Part shown: piece by piece, positions 36,053-44,211 of the stretch
Numbering within the stretch: position 1 is the first letter of the stretch
How the letters are laid out: each line of letters starts with the position of its first letter
The notes under the pieces: generated by a model
Databases searched by the model: none
Told to the model about the DNA's origin: nothing
The model's input: the letters and a program-made list of their open reading frames with translations, nothing else
Made by a program: the position numbers and the translations under genes
From: Deltaproteobacteria bacterium
GTDB taxonomy: Bacteria > Desulfobacterota > Desulfobacteria > Desulfobacterales > B30-G6
Reading direction: 5' to 3'
Assembly: GCA_022340465.1 (NCBI GenBank)
Contig: JAJDNW010000061.1
Span: 1-64,000, forward strand
Length of the DNA stretch: 64,000 nt

Positions 36053-36943
36053 TTAATTCGGGTCCAGAATATCCTTCAAGGTATCACCGAAAATATTGAA
36101 AGCGGTTACCAGCAAAAACATGGCAAACCCGGGCACGATCGCGATCCACCATTCACCCAGAATATTGGGGGCTCCTTCCCAAACCATGAGTCCCCAGTCG
36201 GCACTGGGAGCCTGGGTTCCCAGCCCAAGAAAACTCAGAACACCGATGGCGATGATGGCCGGTCCTATGTCCAGCATCATCATGACAATCACCGGTGTCA
36301 AAATGTTGGGCAGCAGATGGCGAAACAGGATATAGATCCTCCCATAACCAAGCATCTGGGCGGCTTCGACGTAAAGCATGTTTTTTATGGATAGTACCTC
36401 GCCTTGGACCAGCCGTGTGTACCAGGGCCACCAGGGGATGATCAGGGCCACCAGAGCTGTAATGGATCCGGCACCGACGACGATGGATACCCCCATAGCC
36501 ACCAGGACCGACGGAAACGAGAGGACGAGTTCCGCCGTACGCATGATGACAGCGCCGGATACTCCCTCCCGGTAACCGGCCCACAAACCCAGGGGCACCC
36601 CGATGAGCGCTGCCATCAGCACGATGAAAAAGCCTCCGAACACGGAGATGCGTCCGCCGTAGATAGCCCGGCTCAAAAGATCGCGTCCGTAGGTGTCGGT
36701 TCCTAAAAGGTGTTTCCTGGAAAACGGCTGCAGTCGGTCCTCAAGGTTCACCGATCCCTTGCCCTGATCCGGATAGGGGGCTACCCAAGGGGCGAACACA
36801 GCGGCCAGCATGATACTCACGAGCACGAATGCCGAAAATACCGCCAGCTTTTTCTTCAAGAAAAGCCGAAAGAGGTAAACCCTTTCGTTGCGATGGTCTT
36901 GAATGGCTTTTCGGGCTATCTTGTTAAAATCAAGGGTTTCCAT
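36053..36943 (-). CDS. Oligopeptide/dipeptide ABC transporter permease (OppC/DppC type)
   Basis: The 296-residue permease has an N-terminal membrane helix (about 31-52), the LLGTDTYGRDLLSRAIYGGR segment near 78-97 typical of OppC/DppC, and five further helices. The EAA loop (EAAQMLGYGRIYILFRHLLP) near 190-210 contacts the ATPase subunits. It lies 16 bases after the oppB-type gene. It forms the heteromeric membrane channel with that protein. Confidence 0.92.
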   Translation of the reverse strand: METLDFNKIARKAIQDHRNERVYLFRLFLKKKLAVFSAFVLVSIMLAAVFAPWVAPYPDQGKGSVNLEDRLQPFSRKHLLGTDTYGRDLLSRAIYGGRISVFGGFFIVLMAALIGVPLGLWAGYREGVSGAVIMRTAELVLSFPSVLVAMGVSIVVGAGSITALVALIIPWWPWYTRLVQGEVLSIKNMLYVEAAQMLGYGRIYILFRHLLPNILTPVIVMMMLDIGPAIIAIGVLSFLGLGTQAPSADWGLMVWEGAPNILGEWWIAIVPGFAMFLLVTAFNIFGDTLKDILDPN

Positions 36944-36959
36944 AAATAGCCATTTAGAA

Positions 36960-37982
36960 TTATTGAATCCGCGGATCCACCAGGCGCCTCACGATATCGG
37001 CGGCCGTGTTGGCCAGCACATAGGTGGATCCGATGGTAAACGACACGCCCATCAAGGCCGGAAAATCCAGGCTGACGATAGCCATTAGCGCGTAATAGCC
37101 GATCCCCGGCCAGTTGAAAATAACTTCCACGAAAAAGGTGTTCAGCATTAGCAGTGCCACCGAAAGCCCAATCACCGTCAGGATTGGAGACAGAGCATTG
37201 CGCAGCCCGTATCTGAAATAGAGGGTTTGCTCACTGACCCCTGATGCCCGTGCAGCCAGAATGTAATCCTGGCTCATCACATCCAACAGGGAAGAGCGGG
37301 TCAGGCGGGAAATGAACCCCAAAGGACCCATGGTAAGGGCCGCCACCGGAAGCACCATGTGCCATATTACATTGAAAAGGGCCCTGTAATTACCCGTTAC
37401 CACGGTGTCAACCACACTGAATCCCGTAATCAGTTCTATGGGGTTGGTAAACTCCAGCATGCTGTCCAGGCGGCCCTGCAGGGGAAACCACCCGAGCAGA
37501 TTGAAAAAAATCAGCTGCAGCAAAAGGGCCAGGAAAAAAATGGGGATGCTCACCGCCGCCGCTGTGAACCACTTGACAGCTTCGTCCAGCCATGTCCCCT
37601 GATATACAGCAGCGACAACCCCCAGGGGGATGCCCAAAAGGCTAGTCAGGAACAGGGCCAGCAACACCAGCTCCATCGACATGGGTATTTTTTCCGATAG
37701 ATCCTTGAGTACCGGCCGGTGGGTCCGCAGGGACAGACCGAGGTCGCCCTGGAACAGTTTTCCCATGTAGCGCAGGTACTGGGTGTAGATCGGTTTGTCC
37801 AACCCCAGCTCAACGCGGGCCATTTCGATTTGCTCAGGCTTGGCGTTGCCCCCCACATACAGTGCCGCCACATCACCGGGGATGGCCCGAGTAAAGAAAA
37901 AAACCAGCATGCTGAGAACCAGCAGCAGCATGACGAGCCCAGCGAGGCGTTTCAATGTGAAAAGAGCCAGGGACATGAGCAT
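36960..37982 (-). CDS. Oligopeptide/dipeptide ABC transporter permease (OppB/DppB type)
   Basis: The 340-residue permease begins with a membrane helix (about 7-32) followed by a periplasmic loop (PGDVAALYVGGNAKPEQIE) and five more helices. The EAA-type loop (LAARASGVSEQTLYFRYGLRNAL) lies near 245-267. An alternative start two codons downstream (ATG at 37976) is possible. A very stable 13-bp hairpin sits in the 58-base gap after the binding-protein gene and probably tunes mRNA stability, making the binding protein more abundant than the membrane subunits. Confidence 0.92.
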   Translation of the reverse strand: MLMSLALFTLKRLAGLVMLLLVLSMLVFFFTRAIPGDVAALYVGGNAKPEQIEMARVELGLDKPIYTQYLRYMGKLFQGDLGLSLRTHRPVLKDLSEKIPMSMELVLLALFLTSLLGIPLGVVAAVYQGTWLDEAVKWFTAAAVSIPIFFLALLLQLIFFNLLGWFPLQGRLDSMLEFTNPIELITGFSVVDTVVTGNYRALFNVIWHMVLPVAALTMGPLGFISRLTRSSLLDVMSQDYILAARASGVSEQTLYFRYGLRNALSPILTVIGLSVALLMLNTFFVEVIFNWPGIGYYALMAIVSLDFPALMGVSFTIGSTYVLANTAADIVRRLVDPRIQ

Positions 37983-37993
37983 CCAGTGTAATT

Positions 37994-38025
37994 TACAGGC
38001 CCCGGCTGCATCGCCGGGGCCTGTA
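37994..38025. other. Intercistronic hairpin between binding protein and permease genes
   Basis: TACAGGCCCCGGC (37994-38006) and GCCGGGGCCTGTA (38013-38025) form a perfect 13-bp GC-rich stem with a 6-base loop. No T-run follows on the minus strand, so it looks like an RNA-stabilising element rather than a terminator. Confidence 0.7.
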
Positions 38026-38040
38026 CGACGTTTTGGGCGT

Positions 38041-39588
38041 TTATTCTATGGACAAACCATAAAAGAAGGGCACATTGGGATAGGCGGGATTGATCGTAAA
38101 TCCCTGCAGCTTTTTGTTCATGGGCCAGTTCCCCTGGACATCCACTAGCCAGGCCACCGGCGCATCCTTCTGCACCAGGTTCTGGGCCTCGACGTACAAA
38201 TCCAGGGCTTTTTCGGGATCACTGCCGGTCACTTCATAGGCCTCACGGATCAGCTTGTCGTAGGCGGGATTGACATAGTACGCCAGGTTCCAAACCGGTT
38301 TGCCCTTCTCGTTGTGCAGCAAAGAATAGAGGGTTTCATAGGGGTCGCTGTACGTCGGCCACCACAGCAGTAGGAAAATGTCCTGAGCCTCCTTGGGGTC
38401 CCCTTTGGCCATAGCCCATTGCTGCGACCAGGCGATTCCCTTGATCTCCACCTCGACACCCAGTTTCTTGAATTCATTCTGAATCAAGGGAGCGAAACGC
38501 TTTTCCTGCACATTTTCTGCGGCATAGGTCAGGGTCAGCTTGAAGCCGCCATTGGGAAATCCGGCCTGGGCCAGCAACTTCTTGGCTTTTTCCAGATCAT
38601 AGTCATACTGGAAGACCCTTTCCGAATAGCCGAACTGGCCCTGCGGTACGGGGCCCCTTGCCTGCGTGGCCTTGCCGTCAAAACCAACCTCGATAATGGC
38701 ATCATAAGGCATGGCATGGGCCAGAGCCTTCCTGACTTTCTGGTTGTCCAGGGGCGAACGCGTGGTATTGAAAAAGGCCATGTAGTTGGAATAACTCGGT
38801 CCGTCCACCACCTTTGTGTTGCTGTCTTGCCTTACCTTGGCATAGCTGTCGATGGGAATTCTGCCCACCAGCATGGCCTCGTTGGACTGTAGCATCTGCA
38901 GTTGCACCAGTGCATCTTTGGTGTATTTTACAAGAACATTCTCCACATGGTTGCCGCTCCAGCCGCCCCAGTAGCCGTCAAATTTTTTCAGGATCCAGCT
39001 TTCGCCGTCTTTGTAGTTTGCCAGGGTGTAGGGACCTGTTCCTGCGTCATTGCCCTGGTTGAACCACTCCGCGCCCTTTTCGCCCACCGCGGGGCTCATG
39101 ATGTAGGAGGCATAGGCGGACGCGGCTATCGCTGGCAGCGGTGCCGGCGCATCCAAAATCATCTTTACGGTGTAGTCATCGACAATCTGGATCTCTTTCA
39201 GGTCACCCCAGATAAAAGCAGCTCCTTTTCCTATTTTCCTGGTGCGTTCGATGGAAAACTTGACCGCCTCGGCCTTAAACGGGGTACCATCATGAAATTT
39301 AACCCCTTTTCTTAAATTAAAGGTGTATTGCATCCCATCGTTGGACACGGAGTATCCGGTTGCCAGAACATAACTGAACATTTCCTTACTGCCCGGCGGA
39401 TTGACCCTGAGCAGGGTCTCGTAAATGTTGGCCATGTAGGTCAGCTCCGTTGAATAGGAAACACTGGGATCCAGGGTTGTAATCCCATAGGGCGAAGAAA
39501 ATACCATGTTCTTCTCTGCAGCGCCCGCCGGCACAACCAAGAAGCTGAAGGCGAGAACAAGAACCATACACTTCATCATCTGTTTCAT
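38041..39588 (-). CDS. ABC transporter substrate-binding protein, family 5 (OppA/DppA type)
   Basis: The 515-residue periplasmic protein has a cleaved signal peptide (1-23, AGA-AEK) and the solute-binding family 5 pattern: SSPYGITTLDPSVSYSTE near 31-48, YTFNLRKGVKFHDGTPFKAEAVKF near 88-111, and NYMAFFNTTRSPLDNQKVRKALA. It captures peptides, nickel chelates or similar solutes and feeds the permease pair. AAAGGAG lies just before the ATG. It is the first structural gene, 71 bases after the GntR regulator on the same strand. Confidence 0.92.
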   Translation of the reverse strand: MKQMMKCMVLVLAFSFLVVPAGAAEKNMVFSSPYGITTLDPSVSYSTELTYMANIYETLLRVNPPGSKEMFSYVLATGYSVSNDGMQYTFNLRKGVKFHDGTPFKAEAVKFSIERTRKIGKGAAFIWGDLKEIQIVDDYTVKMILDAPAPLPAIAASAYASYIMSPAVGEKGAEWFNQGNDAGTGPYTLANYKDGESWILKKFDGYWGGWSGNHVENVLVKYTKDALVQLQMLQSNEAMLVGRIPIDSYAKVRQDSNTKVVDGPSYSNYMAFFNTTRSPLDNQKVRKALAHAMPYDAIIEVGFDGKATQARGPVPQGQFGYSERVFQYDYDLEKAKKLLAQAGFPNGGFKLTLTYAAENVQEKRFAPLIQNEFKKLGVEVEIKGIAWSQQWAMAKGDPKEAQDIFLLLWWPTYSDPYETLYSLLHNEKGKPVWNLAYYVNPAYDKLIREAYEVTGSDPEKALDLYVEAQNLVQKDAPVAWLVDVQGNWPMNKKLQGFTINPAYPNVPFFYGLSIE

Positions 39589-39625
39589 CTCCTTTCCTCC
39601 TTTTTCTGATGGGTTTCGTCTCTTC

Positions 39626-39655
39626 TTAATTTTTCATCGACTATTGAAAAATTAA
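39626..39655. repeat. AT-rich 11-bp inverted repeat between regulator and binding-protein genes
   Basis: TTAATTTTTCA (39626-39636) and TGAAAAATTAA (39645-39655) are perfect inverted arms with an 8-base spacer. The repeat lies 5 bases after the gntR stop and 38 bases before the binding-protein start. It could be an operator for the GntR protein or a weak hairpin. Confidence 0.5.
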
Positions 39656-39659
39656 AAAC

Positions 39660-40304
39660 TTACCAGTTCATGGAGCAATGCACGTCACGCATGAAGTCAG
39701 CCGCGCCCCTGTAATTTTTCTTTTCGATCAGATCAATCATGGTCAGGTGTTCGGTATAGTTAGGCTGCAATACTTTTCTGCGCCATTCACCCCTGTCTCC
39801 GAATTCGAACAACCGCTGTCTCAAAATATTGACCTGATTGAGAAGCGGGCCGTTGTCCGAAAAATCCAGGTATACATTGTGAAAATCCCGATTCAACTTG
39901 AAATAGCGATTGTAGTGCTGTTCATCGATAACCTCAAGCATGCGTTCGTTGATCTTTTTCATCCGGGCGATCTCCATGGCACCCACTTTATGACCGATCG
40001 ACATCAGTACCCTTGAATCCAGGGCTCCTAGCATTTCATAAATATCCTCCAGATCTTTTTCAGTCAGCGCATTGATGCGAATGCCACGCTGGGGCAGGAA
40101 GGTGACAAACCCCTCGGTCTGCAGCTGAAGCAGGGCATCTCTCAAGGGTGTCCGGCTCATGTCCAATTCTTTGACCATCTGGTTGATGCTGATGAACATA
40201 CCAGGCCTTATGCTGCCCGTACGCAGCGCCTCGCGCAGGTACTCGTAAATCTGAGTCCTTAACAACTGATGGTGGTTAAGAGCGGCTTGACGATTCGTGT
40301 TCAT
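39660..40304 (-). CDS. GntR-family transcriptional regulator (FCD domain)
   Basis: The 214-residue regulator has an N-terminal winged helix (about 10-80) with QIYEYLREALRTGSIRPGMFISINQMVKELDMSRTPLRDALLQLQTEGFV-type order, and a C-terminal helical FCD ligand domain (about 95-205) with conserved Asp/His candidates in RDFHNVYL. FCD members sense small organic acids or amino acids, often with a metal. It is immediately upstream of the transporter genes on the same strand and probably controls them and itself. A 10-bp palindrome overlaps its own promoter. Confidence 0.92.
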   Translation of the reverse strand: MNTNRQAALNHHQLLRTQIYEYLREALRTGSIRPGMFISINQMVKELDMSRTPLRDALLQLQTEGFVTFLPQRGIRINALTEKDLEDIYEMLGALDSRVLMSIGHKVGAMEIARMKKINERMLEVIDEQHYNRYFKLNRDFHNVYLDFSDNGPLLNQVNILRQRLFEFGDRGEWRRKVLQPNYTEHLTMIDLIEKKNYRGAADFMRDVHCSMNW

Positions 40305-40395
40305 AGGTCTCTTTCAACAAGATGCTGTAAATCACGGCCGTTAAAAGTTAGATTTGTAAATTTGGTAGAGCGATGGGTGGCTTGAAACGCTGACT

Positions 40396-40425
40396 AATAT
40401 ACTAGTATTCTAATATATTTGTCAA
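40396..40425 (-). promoter_or_regulatory. gntR promoter with overlapping palindromic operator
   Basis: TTGACA (40425-40420) and TATATT (40401-40396, 18-base spacing; GTATAT at 17) lie on the minus strand about 95 bases before gntR. The perfect palindrome ATACTAGTAT (40399-40408) overlaps the -10 side, and CTAATATA occurs twice (40394-40401 and 40410-40417). This fits autorepression by the GntR protein. Confidence 0.6.
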
Positions 40426-40461
40426 CAAAAAAACGAAACCGCACTGAATAAGGGTGCGGTT
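40426..40461 (-). terminator. Rho-independent terminator of mogA
   Basis: On the minus strand AACCGCAC (40461-40454) and GTGCGGTT (40444-40437) form an 8-bp stem with a 9-base loop, followed by TCG and a run of seven T. The T-run directly precedes the TTGACA of the gntR promoter. Confidence 0.85.
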
Positions 40462-40477
40462 CAACTTCTATTTTAGT

Positions 40478-40984
40478 TTATCCAATGTATACGTGCCTGA
40501 CGATGTGGCCCAACTCGGGAAAAATCAGGGCGTTGCAGGCAAGCTTGCAGGCTTTGAGGCTCCCGGGCATGCAGAAAATCGCCGTTTTTCCCACCGTTCC
40601 GGCGACGGCGCGCGACATGATGGCTGCCGAGTCGATTTCCTCGTAGCTGAGCTGGGCGAACAAAGCGGCAAACGCCGTCAATTCCTTGTCTAAAAGGGGT
40701 CTGACAGCTTCGATGGTGACATCTTTTTCACTGATCCCGGTACCACCTGTTACCAGAATGGCGTGGACCGCCCCCGATTCATTCCATTTATTGACAACGT
40801 CTGCGATCACATAACTTTTATCCGGAACCACCTGGTGGTGGACCACATCATGGCCCTCCTTAGCGGATTGTTTCGCGATCCAGTGGCCGCTTTTATCTTC
40901 CTTCAATGTGCGCGTGGATGATACGGACAAGATGCCGACCTTCAACTTTTTAGGTGCGGTGGCTTTATGTTCAGCCGTGCTCAT
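40478..40984 (-). CDS. MogA/MoaB-family molybdenum cofactor protein
   Basis: The 168-residue protein of the MogA/MoaB family adenylates molybdopterin before metal insertion, or is the related MoaB. It has LKVGILSVSSTRTLKEDKSG near 17-36 and the nucleotide-binding loop ILVTGGTGISEKDVTIEAV near 76-94, with a GKTAIFCMPGS motif near 132. GGGAGG lies just before the ATG. It is divergent from mobA-moaE-moaC across about 220 bases, so the window holds a small Moco locus serving formate dehydrogenase or similar enzymes. Confidence 0.9.
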   Translation of the reverse strand: MSTAEHKATAPKKLKVGILSVSSTRTLKEDKSGHWIAKQSAKEGHDVVHHQVVPDKSYVIADVVNKWNESGAVHAILVTGGTGISEKDVTIEAVRPLLDKELTAFAALFAQLSYEEIDSAAIMSRAVAGTVGKTAIFCMPGSLKACKLACNALIFPELGHIVRHVYIG

Positions 40985-41207
40985 GGTTCCTCCCGTTTTT
41001 CATGATCGAAGCCGATAGCGTCCTTTGAAAAAATTACTGATTCAATCTTCCGAAACCCACATTGAGCGGTAACGCTTGAAACGCTCGACTCGGGTGAAAA
41101 TGTAATGTACCAACTGGGATATTAACCACAAAGTCATTCAGGACGCAAAGAAATAGTGCTGCCGAATTGCCTTGATTTTACACCCCGGTTTTTTTATTCT
41201 GCACGCC

Positions 41208-41840
41208 ATGTTGAATAGCGAATGCACCGGGATTATCCTGGCAGGCGGTGAAAACAAACGCTTCGCCGGTACGGAAAAAACCTTTGAGCGTGTGGGAAAA
41301 CTGGCGATATTTGAACACGTCTTCGGCATTTTCAAGGAGATGTTCGACCATATCCTGCTAATCACCAACCACCCGGAAAAATTCATGGCCTGGGATATTG
41401 TCATGGCCGCCGACCTGTTTGACGTTCGCAGCTCCCTCACCGGCCTGCACACAGGGTTGTATTACACGGCCACACCCTATGCTTTTTTTACTGCCTGTGA
41501 TACACCCTTTATAAAAAGGGAAATGATCCAGACCGTTCTCGATGCCGTAGAACCCGATGTGGATATTGTCGTACCGCAGACATCACTGGGATATGAACCG
41601 CTGTGTGCCGTTTACAGCCAAAGATGCCTGAAGCCGGTCCAGGTTCAGCTCGAAAACCGGCAACTGCAGATTCAGCGTCTTTTCAAAAGCATGCGTACCA
41701 AAAAAATCCCTGAATCGACGCTGAGGACGATTGACCCGGATCTGGATTCATTCTTTAACGTCAACACCCCTGAGGACCTTGAAAAAGCACTCCGAATAAA
41801 TGAAGGACGTAAGCGCGATGAACATGCATCAATTGATTGA
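41208..41840 (+). CDS. mobA: Molybdenum cofactor guanylyltransferase
   Basis: From MLNSECTGIILAGGENKRF the protein has 210 residues. The GTP-binding signature LAGGENKRFAGTEK near 10-23 and the FFTACDTPFI motif (Mg-binding Asp) near 94-103 define the family, which attaches GMP to molybdopterin to make MGD. The frame can be extended to a TTG at 41172, but the family starts just before the signature, so ATG at 41208 is chosen. It overlaps the following moaE-like gene by 23 bases. Confidence 0.9.
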   Translation: MLNSECTGIILAGGENKRFAGTEKTFERVGKLAIFEHVFGIFKEMFDHILLITNHPEKFMAWDIVMAADLFDVRSSLTGLHTGLYYTATPYAFFTACDTPFIKREMIQTVLDAVEPDVDIVVPQTSLGYEPLCAVYSQRCLKPVQVQLENRQLQIQRLFKSMRTKKIPESTLRTIDPDLDSFFNVNTPEDLEKALRINEGRKRDEHASID

Positions 41841-42180
41841 AAAGATCAAACAACACCCCGATTACCATCGGGCCGGTATGATTCTGGCGCACAATGGGGT
41901 GGTGCGTCAAACCTCCCGTGACGGTCGGCCGGTAGCCGGCCTGCGGGTATCCGTGGACCATGGCAAATTGGAACGCCTGATCGAGCAGAAAAAAAGGACG
42001 GCCGGCATCATTGAAATTTTGGTCGAAATTTTCGATGAAAAAGACCTTGGTGTGGGCGACGATGTGATGCTGCTGGTGGTGGCGGGCGATATCCGGGAAA
42101 CGGTTATCGCCGTTTTGAGCGACACCCTGAATGCGATCAAAACCATGGTCACGCAAAAAACTGAAACCTTTCAGGAGTAA
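41818..42180 (+). CDS. moaE: MoaE-like molybdopterin synthase catalytic subunit
   Basis: A 120-residue protein from MNMHQLIEKIKQHPDYHRAG. It resembles the short MoaE-like proteins found beside moaC in Desulfobacterota (HNGVVRQTSRDGRPVAGL near 24-41; VEIFDEKDLGVGDDVMLLVVAGDIRE near 70-95). MoaE transfers sulfur to cyclic pyranopterin with MoaD. It is shorter than E. coli MoaE (150) and I cannot place every catalytic residue, so activity is inferred from family and context. Start alternatives at 41800 or 41824 exist. moaC follows after 2 bases. Confidence 0.78.
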   Translation: MNMHQLIEKIKQHPDYHRAGMILAHNGVVRQTSRDGRPVAGLRVSVDHGKLERLIEQKKRTAGIIEILVEIFDEKDLGVGDDVMLLVVAGDIRETVIAVLSDTLNAIKTMVTQKTETFQE

Positions 42181-42182
42181 TC

Positions 42183-42668
42183 ATGTCCGAGTTTTCTCAC
42201 ATCGACGGAAACGGGCGGGTGAGGATGGTGGATGTTACCCCCAAGGCTTCCACGGACCGTACGGCTGTTGCCCAGGGTTTTGTCTCCATGACCGTCGAAA
42301 CGTTTCGTGCCATCCGGGATCAGCAGGTTAAAAAGGGCAATGTGTTGGAGACGGCCCGGATTGCCGGCATCATGGCCGCCAAAAAAACAGCCGAATTGAT
42401 TCCGATGTGCCACCCGCTCAACATCACCCACGCACAGATCGATTTTTTTTGGGATCAGGACGAGCCTGTGATTCGCATCGAAAGCCGTGTCCGCATTCAT
42501 CACCAGACAGGCGTGGAAATGGAAGCGCTGACGGCTGTCTCCATCGCCGCCTTGACGATTTATGACATGTGCAAATCTTTCGACAAACAGATGACCATTT
42601 CGGGAATATCCCTCCTGAAAAAAACGGGTGGAAAAAGCGGAACCTTCATTCGTACCACACCGGAATAA
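42183..42668 (+). CDS. moaC: Cyclic pyranopterin monophosphate synthase
   Basis: The 161-residue enzyme converts the MoaA product to cPMP in Moco synthesis. Family marks are FSHIDGNGRVRMVDVTPK near 4-21, RIAGIMAAKKTAELIPMCHPL near 60-80 (with catalytic Lys and His), VEMEALTAVSIAALTIYDMCK near 110-130 and LLKKTGGKSG near the end. AGGAG lies just before the ATG. It is the third gene of the mobA-moaE-moaC unit. Confidence 0.95.
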   Translation: MSEFSHIDGNGRVRMVDVTPKASTDRTAVAQGFVSMTVETFRAIRDQQVKKGNVLETARIAGIMAAKKTAELIPMCHPLNITHAQIDFFWDQDEPVIRIESRVRIHHQTGVEMEALTAVSIAALTIYDMCKSFDKQMTISGISLLKKTGGKSGTFIRTTPE

Positions 42669-42672
42669 TCCA

Positions 42673-44211
42673 ATGTCTCAACTGCACTTAGCCGGTTACC
42701 ACATTGATTATATTACACTTTTTATTGTCGGAGGCCTCCTTGGCATGGCACTGGGCTGGCTGCTGGTTCGTCACCGATGCCTTCCCCGCCTGACGGCTTT
42801 ACAGGTCGAAAACACGGCTTTGAGCGAGCAGAACCGCCTCAACGCCAACGATATTGAGGAGCAAAAGGCCATCGTCAATACCCTCCGGACCGAATTGACC
42901 CGCCTGTGGGATGAATTTCTGGACATAACGCGGCAGAATGCCGCGGCAACCGGCCGGCTGGACCGACTGGCCAGCCTCGAGTCCGCACTGGCAGACAGGG
43001 ACAGCAAGATCGAAAGCCTGCAAACCCTCATTGCCGACCTCAAAACGCGCCAGGCCGAATTGACAGTCAACCTGGAAAACCAGCGGCAAGTCTTCGATGA
43101 AAAAACAGCCCTGCTGAAAGACCTTCGCAACGGACTTTCCGAAACCCATAAAGCCCTCTCCACTGACGCCCTCCGGCAGAACAATCAAGCCTTTCTCGAA
43201 TTGGCCCAGGCCACATTTTCCAAGTATCTGGAAACAGCCAAGACCGATTTCAGCTCGCGCGAAAAGGCGGTCAAGGATACGATCCAACCCATCAAAGAAG
43301 CCCTCGATCGTTATGACCGGCAGATTCAGGAGATGGAAAGATCTCGTGAAAATGCCTATGGCGGCCTTGCGCGACAGGTCGAATCCCTGATTCAGACGCA
43401 GGAAATCCTGCAGAAAGAAACCGGAAAACTGGTCAACGCCCTGCGGGTCCCCCACGTGCGCGGCCGCTGGGGCGAAATCACATTGAAACGGGTGGCCGAA
43501 ATGGCCGGTATGCAGAACCACTGCGATTTCTTCGAACAAACATCCACCCAAACGGATAACGGGCTCCTGCGACCGGATATGATTGTCCACCTGCCCGGAA
43601 AGCGTAACATCATCATCGATGCCAAGGTGCCCCTGTCCGCCTATTTGGAGGCCATCGAAGCAGAAACCGAATCAGAAAAAGAAATAAAACTGAACAACCA
43701 TGCCCGCCAGGTGGCCGTCCACATCAAGAAACTGTCCCAGAAGGCGTATTGGGCTCAGTTCGAAGCCACCCCCGAGTTCGTGGTTCTGTTCATTCCCGGT
43801 GAAAACTTCTTTGCCGCCGCCCTTGCCCACAACCCGCAGCTCATCGAGTGGGGGGTCAGGGACGGGGTTGTCCTGGCGACGCCGACGACGTTGATATCGC
43901 TATTAAAAACGGTTGCCTACGGCTGGCAGCAGGAAAAAATGGCTGAAAATGCCCGCAAGATCAGCGTACTCGGCACGGAGTTGTTTGAGCGTCTGTCCAC
44001 CATGAGCCGCCATATCAACAACCTGGGTCGTGACATCGAACGCAGTGCCAAAAGCTACAACCAGGTTGTCGGGTCACTGGAAAGGCGCGTTTTCTCATCT
44101 GCACGCAAATTCAAAGCCTTGGGGGTGTCATCCCGGGACGACCACCCTCCCATAATTGCAACGCCTGTGGACTCAAACACACGCAGGATCCAACTGGACG
44201 ACGACAAATGA
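42673..44211 (+). CDS. rmuC: RmuC-family DNA recombination protein
   Basis: From MSQLHLAGYHIDYITLF the protein has 512 residues. An N-terminal membrane helix (about 10-30) is followed by a coiled coil (about 45-230) and a C-terminal domain of the restriction-nuclease-like RmuC fold, with LRVPHVRGRWGEITLKRVAEMAGM near 255-278 and the PD-(D/E)xK-like IIDAKVPLSAY near 315. RmuC limits recombination at inverted repeats in E. coli. It starts 4 bases after moaC and overlaps mltA by 4 bases. Confidence 0.9.
   Translation: MSQLHLAGYHIDYITLFIVGGLLGMALGWLLVRHRCLPRLTALQVENTALSEQNRLNANDIEEQKAIVNTLRTELTRLWDEFLDITRQNAAATGRLDRLASLESALADRDSKIESLQTLIADLKTRQAELTVNLENQRQVFDEKTALLKDLRNGLSETHKALSTDALRQNNQAFLELAQATFSKYLETAKTDFSSREKAVKDTIQPIKEALDRYDRQIQEMERSRENAYGGLARQVESLIQTQEILQKETGKLVNALRVPHVRGRWGEITLKRVAEMAGMQNHCDFFEQTSTQTDNGLLRPDMIVHLPGKRNIIIDAKVPLSAYLEAIEAETESEKEIKLNNHARQVAVHIKKLSQKAYWAQFEATPEFVVLFIPGENFFAAALAHNPQLIEWGVRDGVVLATPTTLISLLKTVAYGWQQEKMAENARKISVLGTELFERLSTMSRHINNLGRDIERSAKSYNQVVGSLERRVFSSARKFKALGVSSRDDHPPIIATPVDSNTRRIQLDDDK

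Noticed and set aside
40985-41207. A possible molybdenum cofactor riboswitch between mogA and mobA
   Set aside because: I looked for the conserved multi-stem Moco motif in this gap and saw no stable paired structure or the usual conserved bases.
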